The position numbers were made by a program, and so were the translations under genes. The notes beneath the pieces are model-generated. The model had not been told where the DNA came from. It ran no database searches and saw only the letters and a list, made by a program, of their open reading frames with translations. Below are positions 1 to 5,753 of a stretch of DNA of 14,177 bases, one piece after another. Position 1 is the first letter of the stretch, and every line of letters begins with the position of its first letter. The DNA is from Baffinella frigidus (taxonomy: Eukaryota > Cryptophyceae > Cryptomonadales > Baffinellaceae): contig MU646496.1 in NCBI GenBank assembly GCA_026770585.1, forward strand, positions 257,811 through 271,987, in the 5' to 3' direction.

Positions 1-100
1 CCGCGTGCACGCCCGCGGTGTGCCCCGCGTGTGCCCTGCCCGCCGTGCGTGTGCGAGCTTGCGTGCATGGAGGTGCTTGCCTGTAAAAAAAACGCCCTAG

Positions 101-137
101 AGCCGCCGCCTTCTCCAAGTCCGGAGCGTTCCTCCGC
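101..137 (+). CDS. possible small internal exon of an unrecognised gene
   Basis: A 37-base stretch follows an AG (..CCCTAG) and precedes GTATGC, a good splice donor. Read from its second base it encodes AAAFSKSGAFLR, with nearly every codon ending in G or C, as in the alpha-chain gene of this window. It ends in phase 0 and would join in frame to the candidate exon at 903-956. The intron between them would contain the first telomere-like array and two K fragments. The stretch is too short to identify, and the acceptor lacks a clear pyrimidine tract, so this is inference from codon bias and splice signals only. Confidence 0.22.
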
Positions 138-154
138 GTATGCCCCCCCGCCCG

Positions 155-408
155 ACCCTGAATCCTACGCCCTAAACCGTAACCCCTAAACCCTAAACCC
201 TGCATCCTGAACCCTACGCCCTGCACCCTAAACCCTAAACCCTAACCCCGAAACCCTGAACCCTACACCCTAAACCCTGAACCCTAAACCCTAAACCCTA
301 AACCCTACGCCCTAAACCCTACACCCTGAACGCTACACCCTGCACTCTACACCCTGAACCCTGAACGCTACACCCTACACTCTACACCCTATGAACCCCA
401 AACCCTCA
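155..408 (+). repeat. degenerate telomere-like array T1
   Basis: Tandem heptamers of the CCCTAAA type (the C-rich strand of the plant/algal TTTAGGG telomere) are mixed with CCCTGAA, CCCTACA and CCCTACG variants. The array is preceded by GC-rich unique sequence, so it is internal and not the chromosome tip. The orientation would match a chromosome end lying to the left of the window. If the exons at 101-137 and 903-956 belong to one gene, this array sits in its intron. Confidence 0.9.
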
Positions 409-483
409 CGTCCCGCGCGCCCCACCCGCCCTTGCGTGCAGGGAGGCGCCTGCAGGGTAGTTTTGAACAACCCTGCAAAAGCC

Positions 484-588
484 CCAGAGAGATTGATAAT
501 CTATTGCCAAACAACCAGCGTCAGCGCCACACATGCTACGCATTGTTCCACTACTGTACCCCGTGTCGGCCGCTCATACGAGCATGCA
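484..588 (+). repeat. dispersed repeat E, copy 1
   Basis: About 105 bases closely match 3781-3890 (shared landmarks CAGAGAGATTG, CAGCGTCAGCGCC, CTGTACCCCGTGTCGGCCG). The two copies differ by substitutions and by single-base insertions and deletions that change the reading frame, so the short ORFs over both copies are probably not coding. Nature unknown. Confidence 0.7.
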
Positions 589-603
589 AGTCCCATGTAG
601 AAG

Positions 604-755
604 TACAGGGGTACCTCGCTCAACAGAAACCGCCCCCCCCCTAGGACCCTACAGCAGGCCTATGCCCAGGGCCCTATGGCGAACACTGTTGCATCTACAG
701 GGGTACCTCTCTCACAAGAAACTGCCCCCCCCCTGGGACCACCAGGTGGGGGGGC
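604..755 (+). mobile_element. two truncated K elements (left halves)
   Basis: Two left ends of the K family start at 604 and 696 (TACAGGGGTACCTC...). The first keeps its core up to CCCTATGG near 678. The second runs out in a G-rich tract near 755. Neither has the matching right end, so both look truncated by recombination or decay. Confidence 0.7.
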
Positions 756-835
756 AGGGGGGGGGCGGCAGGTGCTGTGCACGCCGGCCCGTCCGTACAC
801 GTGGGGAAAGAGGCTGGGAGCGAGCGGGGCCCCTT

Positions 836-890
836 GTTGACCATCAATTTTGACCATCAACTCTGTTGACCATCACTTTGACCATGAACG
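836..890 (+). repeat. short tandem TTGACCATCA repeat
   Basis: Four imperfect copies of a 10-16 base unit containing TTGACCAT lie immediately upstream of the candidate exon at 903. Confidence 0.6.
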
Positions 891-902
891 ACAACGCGGC
901 AG

Positions 903-956
903 GTGCTGGTGGGCAAGGCCAAGGACCGCGCCGCGCGCGTGGGATTCGACTCCAAG
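903..956 (+). CDS. probable internal exon, unrecognised protein
   Basis: After GCAG at 899-902 (a splice acceptor) come 18 codons reading VLVGKAKDRAARVGFDSK, ended by AAG followed by GTACTC (a splice donor). All but one codon ends in G or C, which is the same bias as the alpha-chain gene and very unlike the flanking repeats. The exon is in phase 0 and joins in frame to 1862-1939. An alternative frame from ATG 885 also stays open for about 40 codons, but it runs into the repeat that follows. I do not recognise the protein. The putative downstream intron (957-1861) is about 900 bases and contains K, D and foldback elements. Confidence 0.42.
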
Positions 957-964
957 GTACTCCG

Positions 965-1004
965 CCGCTACTTAAGTTGACGGATGTTCCACTTTTGATT
1001 TGAG
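965..1004 (+). repeat. 40-bp direct repeat, copy 1
   Basis: CCGCTACTTAAGTTGACGG and the 21 bases that follow recur exactly at 1277-1316. The two copies flank D1 and K3, which suggests a segmental duplication with insertions between the copies. Confidence 0.85.
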
Positions 1005-1077
1005 CCAACACAGCGGGGTACTCCACACAGCGGGCTACGAGGGGGGGAAATCGTCAAATCTAACCCATTTTCCGTTA

Positions 1078-1145
1078 CCTTATCCGTAGGAACCCCCCTA
1101 TGTTCCTACGGATGGCCTACCGTAGGGTCCTAGGTCCTATCGCTT
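1078..1145 (+). mobile_element. D element, copy 1
   Basis: The sequence from CTTATCCGTAGGAACCCCCC to ..TATCGCTTA matches, in inverted orientation, 1557-1626, and its left half recurs at 1759-1798. Its core CCGTAGGGTCCTAGG resembles the cores of the K and C families. Its right end abuts the left end of K3. Confidence 0.65.
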
Positions 1146-1266
1146 ACAGGGGTACCTCGCTGATAAGAAAACGCTCACACGCCTAGGACCACCACAGGGC
1201 CCTAGGCATAGCCCTACTGTAGGGTCCTAGGGGGAGGCGGTTTCTTATGAGCGAGGTACCCCTGTA
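1145..1266 (+). mobile_element. K element K3 (complete)
   Basis: This is a complete 122-base miniature inverted-repeat element including a TA at each end. The ends TACAGGGGTACCTCGCT and AGCGAGGTACCCCTGTA are inverted repeats continuing inward through AAGAAA/TTTCTT and CCTAGGACC/GGTCCTAGG. It has no coding capacity. K elements elsewhere in the window show TA target duplication (see K9 and K6), so it is probably a non-autonomous element moved by a TA-targeting transposase; Tc1/mariner-like is one possibility. Confidence 0.85.
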
Positions 1267-1276
1267 CTGTAATCCA

Positions 1277-1316
1277 CCGCTACTTAAGTTGACGGATGTT
1301 CCACTTTTGATTTGAG
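1277..1316 (+). repeat. 40-bp direct repeat, copy 2
   Basis: Exact second copy of 965-1004. Confidence 0.85.
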
Positions 1317-1442
1317 ACGTTGCACTCTCGACGTTTGTCTCGGTGGGCAGCGTTGCGGGGACACGCATTCTTCCTTCAGAATCTGGCATCGAAAATCGTG
1401 TGTGTAGGAATTCAGGGTGTTAGGTGACTAAATTGCACCAGA

Positions 1443-1501
1443 AAACACACGCTTTCACTACACACACGCTTTAACGAAAATCACTGCACACACGCTTTAA
1501 C
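1443..1501 (+). repeat. short tandem CACACGCTTT repeats
   Basis: Three copies of ACACACGCTTT, the last two extended by AAC, are spaced about 22-28 bases apart. Function unknown. Confidence 0.55.
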
Positions 1502-1556
1502 ATTGCTGGTGCGCCCCAACCACACAGCGGAGTTCGAAGGGATTTTGAATAACCTC

Positions 1557-1798
1557 TAAGCGATACGACCTAGGACCCTACGGTAAGCAACCCGTAGGGG
1601 CATAGGGGGGTTCTTACGGATAAGGCAACGGAGACTCGGGCACTGAGTGCCCGAAAATCCCTTTGTAGCCCGCTGTGTGGTAGGGTGTAGAGTGCTGGGT
1701 AGGCCCACACAGCGGGCTGCGAAGGGATTTGCGGGCACTCAGTGCCCGAGTTTCCGCCTTATCCGTAGGAACCCCCCTATGCCCCTACGGGTTGCCTA
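1557..1798. mobile_element. long foldback (D2/D3 inverted pair)
   Basis: Two arms of about 95 bases (1584-1680 and 1705-1798) are inverted copies separated by a 24-base spacer. Inside each arm is a smaller palindrome, CGGGCACTGAGTGCCCG, and a block CACACAGCGGGCT. The outer part of each arm is the D sequence (CTTATCCGTAGGAACCCCCC). D2 (1557-1626) is full length and inverted relative to D1. D3 (1759-1798) is the left half only. The whole would fold into a long hairpin. It lies in the putative intron before the exon at 1862. Confidence 0.75.
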
Positions 1799-1861
1799 AG
1801 GCGTGTGGCGATTTTCGTTGCGCCAGATTCTGAAAGAAAAACGTCTGTTCCCGGATGAAAG

Positions 1862-1939
1862 GTGGAGGTCAAGGGCGGCAAGATCCAGAAGGTCCCGGTC
1901 TCGTCCTACACCAAGAACAAGGCTCCGTGGGACGTCTAA
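1862..1939 (+). CDS. probable 3'-terminal exon, unrecognised protein
   Basis: After AAAG (acceptor; an in-frame TGA lies just upstream) 25 codons follow and then TAA at 1937-1939. The peptide begins VEVKGGKIQKV and ends SYTKNKAPWDV. Every codon but one ends in G or C, so this is very probably real coding sequence. It joins in frame to 903-956. No domain is recognisable in so short a piece. A degraded C element starts a few bases after the stop. Whether the gene is complete (its 5' part would be outside or in the first kilobase) or a duplicated fragment cannot be told from here. Confidence 0.5.
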   Translation: MEVKGGKIQKVPVSSYTKNKAPWDV

Positions 1940-1947
1940 GCCTCCCT

Positions 1948-2037
1948 ACACCTCAAGTGGCGAGGCGGTCAAATTTGACCGCTAAGAGGTCCTAGGCAGG
2001 TCGTAGGGCCCTACGGTAGGGCGTAGCTGGTGCCTCT
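1948..2037 (+). mobile_element. degraded C element C6
   Basis: Matches C4 through CTCAAGTGG, the near-perfect palindrome GGCGGTCAAATTTGACCGCT (1964-1983) and the core up to GTAGGGCGTA. The right terminus is decayed. Confidence 0.65.
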
Positions 2038-2072
2038 GGCCGGGTACGTGACTTATGTAAAGCCACTCCGAC

Positions 2073-2193
2073 TACAGGGGTACCTCGCTCTTAAGAAACG
2101 CCCACCCCCATAGGATCACCACAGGGCCTTCGGCATAGGCCTACTGTAGGGTCCTCGGGGGTCTTGGTTTCTTACGAGCGAGGTACCCCTGTA
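2073..2193 (+). mobile_element. K element K4 (complete)
   Basis: 121 bases with TACAGGGGTACCTCGCTC at the left and GAGCGAGGTACCCCTGTA at the right. Internal symmetry is as in K3. Confidence 0.85.
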
Positions 2194-2257
2194 CTTCTAC
2201 ATGGGGCTCGTTGACAGAGCCGGGCGCTGGGGGTCCAACCTGTAGGTATCTAGGCTG

Positions 2258-2504
2258 TACAGGGGTACCTCGCTCATAAGAAACTGCCCCCCCCCCCTAG
2301 GACCACCATAGGGCCCTAGGCATGGGCCTACAGGGGTACCTCGCTCATAAGAAACCGCCCACCCCCTAGGACCCTACAGTAGGCCTATGCCTAGGGCCCT
2401 ACGGTGGTCCTAGGGGGGGGACGGTTTCTTATGAGCGAGGTACCCCTGTACTGTAGGGTCCTAGCTAGGGGGTGGCGGTTTCTTGTGAGCGAGGTAGCCC
2501 TGTA
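2258..2504 (+). mobile_element. K element K5, split by K6
   Basis: The left half at 2258-2328 and right half at 2451-2504 make one K element once K6 is removed. The joined core reads CATGGGCCTACTGTAGGGTC, matching the same position of K3. Confidence 0.85.
2329..2450 (+). mobile_element. K element K6, nested in K5
   Basis: Complete 122-base copy inserted at a TA in the middle of K5, with the TA present on both sides. It is therefore younger than K5 and shows that K elements can insert into each other. Confidence 0.88.
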
Positions 2505-2530
2505 AGGGACAGCTAAGGATGCTCGGTTAT

Positions 2531-2628
2531 CCCTTAAGTGACCAACGGGTGAATAATCGCCCGTGGAAGCCCTAGGCAGTTCCTAGGGCCCTACCGTAGG
2601 GCGTATGAGCCTACTGGCCACTTAAAGG
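2531..2628 (+). mobile_element. C element C1
   Basis: 98 bases bounded by CCCTTAAGTGACCA at the left and TGGCCACTTAAAGG at the right, flanked by AT on both sides (2529-2530, 2629-2630). It contains a 20-base near-palindrome at 2545-2564 next to the left end and the core CCTAGGGCCCTACCGTAGGG. It sits inside R1. Non-coding. Confidence 0.82.
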
Positions 2629-2812
2629 ATAAGGACTCCAACGCAGATTCACTCCTGTCCTCATAACCTTGCATCCGTAGGTGCCCGTAGAGCCTAGATA
2701 CCCAGACAACCCGAGCCTCCGCGGGGGGGGGGGGTATTGTGGCCGTGGTGGTAGCAATACAGGTGTGTCTCTCTGCCGAGAAACCCGTGTCTTGCGTGTG
2801 CTGGTACAGGGG

Positions 2813-2934
2813 TACAGGGGTACCTCGCTCATAAGAAACCGCGCCCCCCTAGGACCCTACAGTAGGCCTAGGCCTGGGGCCCTACGGTGGTCCTAGGGGG
2901 GGGTGCGGTTTCTTCTGAGCAAGGTACACCTGTA
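2813..2934 (+). mobile_element. K element K7 (complete)
   Basis: 122-base copy. The left end is preceded by an extra TACAGGGG (2805), a small duplication. The right end is slightly diverged (AAGGTACACCTGTA). Confidence 0.82.
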
Positions 2935-3067
2935 AGCAAGCCTGGCGAGTGTGAGGACTGTCCGAGGATAGGCCCGCCTCGGTAGACGTTGGAGCCATTG
3001 GCTGGAGAAAGCCATGATGAGTCAGGCGAGGGTACTGTTGCGTTGGTCGCTGGACCAAGGGTGTGTG

Positions 3068-3262
3068 GGTATCCCTTAAGTGACCAGTAGGCTCATACGC
3101 CCTACCGTAGGGCCCTAGGACCTGCCTAGGGCTTCCACGGGCGATTATTCGCCCGTTGGTCACTTAAGGGATCTAGCCTCTAGGGGCACTGCAGGACGCA
3201 AGGTTATGAGCACGTCAAAGCGGCTTCACTCAGGCCTGAGAAGTAGCTAGAGTCTAGACACC
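3068..3262 (+). mobile_element. R element R2, interrupted by C2
   Basis: Ends GGTAT.. and ..CTAGACACC. Removing C2 and one AT gives GGTATCTAGCCTCTAGGGGC, identical to R3. Confidence 0.8.
3073..3170 (-). mobile_element. C element C2
   Basis: 98 bases, inverted relative to C1 and almost identical to it. Flanked by AT at 3071-3072 and 3171-3172. The uninterrupted paralogous site is in R3 (3427-3437). Palindrome ACGGGCGATTATTCGCCCGT at 3137-3156. Confidence 0.88.
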
Positions 3263-3280
3263 CACAGGGAGGAGGTCTCC

Positions 3281-3371
3281 TACAGGGGTACCTCGCTCAT
3301 AAGAAACCGCGCCCCCCTAGGACCCTACAGTAGGTCTAGGCCTGGGGCCTTTGGTGGTCCTAGGGGGGGGG
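3281..3371 (+). mobile_element. K element K8 (right end missing)
   Basis: Left end and core present. The right half is replaced by the start of the second duplicated unit. The uninserted site GTCTCCTAGGGGC in the second unit (near 3535) shows insertion at TA. Confidence 0.8.
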
Positions 3372-3426
3372 CATGATGATTCAAGCGAGGGTCCTGGTGC
3401 GTTGGTCGCTGGACCAAGGGTGTGTA

Positions 3427-3521
3427 GGTATCTAGCCTCTAGGGGCACTGCAGGACGCAAGGTTATGAGCACGTCACAGCGGCTTCACGCAGGCCTCAGA
3501 AGTAGCTAGAGCCTAGATACC
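3427..3521 (+). mobile_element. R element R3 (uninterrupted)
   Basis: 95 bases with inverted ends GGTATCTAGCCTCTA and TAGAGCCTAGATACC. It carries GACGCAAGGTTATGAG internally and serves as the empty reference for R1 and R2. Confidence 0.75.
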
Positions 3522-3580
3522 CACAGGAAGGAGGTCTCCTAGGGGCGCCCGCGGGGGAAGGGGCATCGTGGCCGTGGTGG

Positions 3581-3706
3581 TACAGGGATACCTCGCTCAT
3601 AAGAAACCGCCCACCCCTAGGACCCTACAGTAGGACCATGCCTAGGGTCCTGTGATGGTCCTAGCTAGGGGGGGGGGCGGTTTCTTATGAGCGAGGTACC
3701 CCTGTA
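3581..3706 (+). mobile_element. K element K9 with paralogous empty site
   Basis: 126-base complete copy inserted in GTGGCCGTGGTGG-TA-GCAAT. The same flanking sequence without the element is at 2737-2775, proving a TA target and its duplication. Confidence 0.9.
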
Positions 3707-3780
3707 GCAATGCAGGTGTGTCTCTCTGCACAGTGGAGCGTGCTGGGGTGGTGCACACGCCAGGTGGGCTCGTTGAAGGG

Positions 3781-3890
3781 GTCAGAGAGATTGGCAATGT
3801 ATTGCCAAACCACCAGCGTCAGCGCCGCACACGCCTTCCGCATTGTGCTACTTACTGTACCCCGTGTCGGCCGCTCTTACGAGCTTATTC
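3781..3890 (+). repeat. dispersed repeat E, copy 2
   Basis: Second copy of the sequence at 484-588. Lies a short way downstream of the K9 insertion site. Confidence 0.7.
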
Positions 3891-3961
3891 CGGATGGATT
3901 CTATCTCCACCTCCTACTGAATGGGGTCACTGGCAGTGGGGTGCAAGTGCAGAAATGTGTG

Positions 3962-4053
3962 GGTATCTAGGCTCTAAGGACATGTAAGGACGCAAGGTTA
4001 TGAGGACGCCACTTAGGCCTTCGAAGTAGATTCACTTAGGCCTCCTAAGTAGA
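3962..4053 (+). mobile_element. R element R4 (degraded right end)
   Basis: GGTATCTAGGCTCTAAGGAC is followed by GACGCAAGGTTATGAGGACG as in R1. The right terminus has decayed to AGTAGAGAGAG. Confidence 0.6.
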
Positions 4054-4090
4054 GAGAGTTGACTGGTAAGTGAGGGCGGCGTTCACAGAA

Positions 4091-4108
4091 TGCAGGAACG
4101 TTCCTGCA
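4091..4108. repeat. perfect 18-bp palindrome
   Basis: TGCAGGAACGTTCCTGCA is perfectly self-complementary and overlaps a degraded K left end (GCAGGGGTACCTCG). Could extrude as a small cruciform; no function can be assigned. Confidence 0.7.
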
Positions 4109-4350
4109 GGGGTACCTCGTAGAAAACGCAACTCAAGAAAACGGACCGGATTCGACGCCTGCGTTTTCTTAATTTAGTGCCTGAGAGTTGACTAAATCAC
4201 CAGAGCCTCACAACCTGTCCGATCGAGCCTCACAATTCAGGCCCGATTGATCCTCCTTTTTACCCAGATTTTGCCTGACTCCCGCACACCGTGTGTCCTA
4301 AAAAGAGGGGGGTGAAGCGTTTGCCCAGGATTTGACTTGCTTGAAAAACT

Positions 4351-4510
4351 TCTAGGACCCTACAAAAGGACTATGCCTAGGGCCTTAAGGTGGTCCTAGA
4401 GGGGGAGGGCGGTTTCTCATGAGCGAGGTACATATAGGCCTCTATGCCTACCTAGGGGCTACGGTGGTCCTGTGGGAGGGGCAGTTTCTTATGAGCGGGG
4501 TACCCCTGTA
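4351..4510 (+). mobile_element. two K right halves in tandem
   Basis: 4351-4433 carries a K core and right arm ending GAGCGAGGTAC. 4434-4510 is a second core and right arm ending GGGGTACCCCTGTA. The left halves are missing, except for a possible remnant at 4105. The same two-right-halves arrangement occurs at 10264-10332. Confidence 0.7.
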
Positions 4511-5040
4511 CCTCGTACACGCGGTACAGGGCTTACAGGGCTTACTCGAAGTTAAGGTCACACTGATTACTGATTACTGAATTTATTAAAGAGGGTCACA
4601 ATAGAAGGTCACACACTGAGATGTGGACGTTAATTATTTAGTTAATTATTAAGACCGCAAAAAAAGCGGGTGTTCTGCGGTCATAGGGCAATTTGATAAA
4701 AGGGATATGGTGTCCTTGGTGGGGATTTAATTGGTGGGTGCTACAGGTGGTTGTGAAAAGCACGGCTAACAACGAGTAAATTTAAAGTTACCATTTTTCG
4801 CCGCCGTGAAAACGCATCACGATTGCGTGATGAAACAAGGTCTACCATGTAATTCCTAGCTCTGCCTGAGTTTACCTGGTCGGTCTCCTCAAAATGAGGA
4901 GACCGGAAGTTGATTCCTCTATTTTCTGGTACAAATTCGTCAACTTTTTGTGTGACAACGTTCAGTCAAACCAGACTGAGGCAGAGCTAGAAGTCAACAA
5001 ACAAGCGCACACCTGACCGGACTGGCGCAGCAACTCAATT
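4511..5040. other. AT-rich intergenic stretch without a gene
   Basis: No convincing coding sequence on either strand. It contains a TTACTGA tandem followed by ATTTATTAAAGAGGGT (shared with 10633-10672), a GACCGCA/TGCGGTC inverted repeat (4653-4659/4676-4682), a CATCACG/CGTGATG hairpin (4815-4821/4826-4832) and the large structured element at 4856-4990. Confidence 0.6.
4856..4990. other. 135-bp multi-stem structured element
   Basis: The outer arms CTAGCTCTGCCTGAGT (4856-4871) and ACTGAGGCAGAGCTAG (4975-4990) pair with one mismatch, and the stem extends through CTGGT/ACCAG. Inside is a perfect 11-bp hairpin (CGGTCTCCTCA, loop AAA, TGAGGAGACCG; 4881-4905) and a second stem AAGTTGA/TCAACTT (4907-4913/4940-4946). 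This could be a miniature transposon or a structured non-coding RNA; the sequence does not decide. Confidence 0.6.
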
Positions 5041-5046
5041 TACTAA

Positions 5047-5553
5047 TCACTTGCTACGCGAAAGGATTTGGCGCACGCGGCAGTGAGCAAACTGGTTCTG
5101 CAGGATGGCCCTGCGATTGCTTGGCATGATCAAGGGACCCCTGCGATCACCAAAATGTGGTTGAGGATGGAGGGTGCCAGCCGCTGCACCAGGGGACGAG
5201 GTTGGCGCGCGTGCATCGTCTGTGGCAGAGTGTTCAGCGCTCTGAGCACTAGTCAGTTTCGTCACCTCAAAACGGCGACCGACATTGTCTGCGAGTGCTG
5301 ACGCGCTGCAGCAGCTCTTGGCCTGAGGCGATGCCGCGTCAGTCTGCTCCAACAGCGACCCGCGTGGCGCAGCTCCCGCTCCTGCACGCTGCCATCGCAT
5401 ACACCGCACCCAGCAAAGAAAGCAGCGTCCGCGGAAGCACCGTGCGAGCACAAGGGCTCTTTGTGTGCTTCTGCGAGAAAAAAAGGCGTGGCTTCGGTCG
5501 CATGGTGCACTCGAGTAGATCGAGACGCGCGCAGGGCAATGAGCACCGCGCAT
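5047..5553 (-). CDS. weak candidate ORF, possibly exons of an unrecognised gene
   Basis: A 168-codon ORF, the longest in the window, runs on the minus strand downstream of the alpha-chain gene. Its second half is Ala/Ser-rich and lacks the look of random translation (ends ..RVRQILSRSK). Its first half is less convincing. In the adjacent frame a stretch beginning AEAHKEPLCSHGASADAAFF follows a strong pyrimidine tract and AG (about 5470-5488, minus strand), so the real structure may be spliced or frameshifted. No domain is recognised, codon bias is weak, and competing ORFs exist on the plus strand. Confidence 0.22.
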   Translation of the reverse strand: MRGAHCPARVSIYSSAPCDRSHAFFSRRSTQRALVLARCFRGRCFLCWVRCMRWQRAGAGAAPRGSLLEQTDAASPQAKSCCSASALADNVGRRFEVTKLTSAQSAEHSATDDARAPTSSPGAAAGTLHPQPHFGDRRGPLIMPSNRRAILQNQFAHCRVRQILSRSK

Positions 5554-5753
5554 ATGCAGAAGCGATCCGAAGACACATCAAGAGATTGATTGAAAGAAAC
5601 CTTTCATTGAAACATCTACAACACGCTCCCCGGTCCAACCAGAGATGACAAGCCATCGACGGCCCAGGTTTAGTGCCCCCCGGCATGAGATTCTCCCTCC
5701 ACGTTACTGACTGCAGCAGCTTCGCGTCTTGAGCTTGACCCTAAGCGCACTGC

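Larger units (their letters stand above)
2245..2702 (+). mobile_element. R element R1, interrupted by K5, K6 and C1
   Basis: The left end GGTATCTAGGC (2245) and right end GCCTAGATACC (2692-2702) are inverted repeats. Interior blocks at 2503-2530 and 2631 onward match the uninterrupted R copy at 3962. The body is split by K5 (itself containing K6) at a TA and by C1 at an AT. Without the insertions R1 would be roughly 110 bases. Nothing in it is coding. Confidence 0.7.
3013..3545 (+). repeat. direct tandem duplication carrying R2-K8 and R3
   Basis: The unit starting CATGATGA at 3013 is repeated from 3372. Both contain GTTGGTCGCTGGACCAAGGG, an R element and GGAGGTCTCCTA. The first unit additionally carries C2 (inside R2) and K8, and the junction between units lies inside K8, which lost its right half. 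The second unit therefore supplies the uninterrupted reference for both insertions. Confidence 0.8.

Noticed and set aside
155-408. Array T1 as the chromosome end
   Set aside because: Unique GC-rich sequence lies to its left and the heptamers are degenerate, so it is interstitial in this window.
391-853. ORFs over repeat E and K fragments near 391-853 and 3710-3987
   Set aside because: The two E copies differ by frame-changing indels and the K sequence is a palindromic non-coding element.
2073-3706. K and C copies as CRISPR-like regularly spaced repeats
   Set aside because: Spacing is irregular, elements nest inside each other with target duplications, and no cas-like gene is present.
4653-4682. 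GACCGCA/TGCGGTC hairpin as a bacterial-type terminator
   Set aside because: Eukaryotic context, no upstream gene and no T-run following; treated as a simple inverted repeat.
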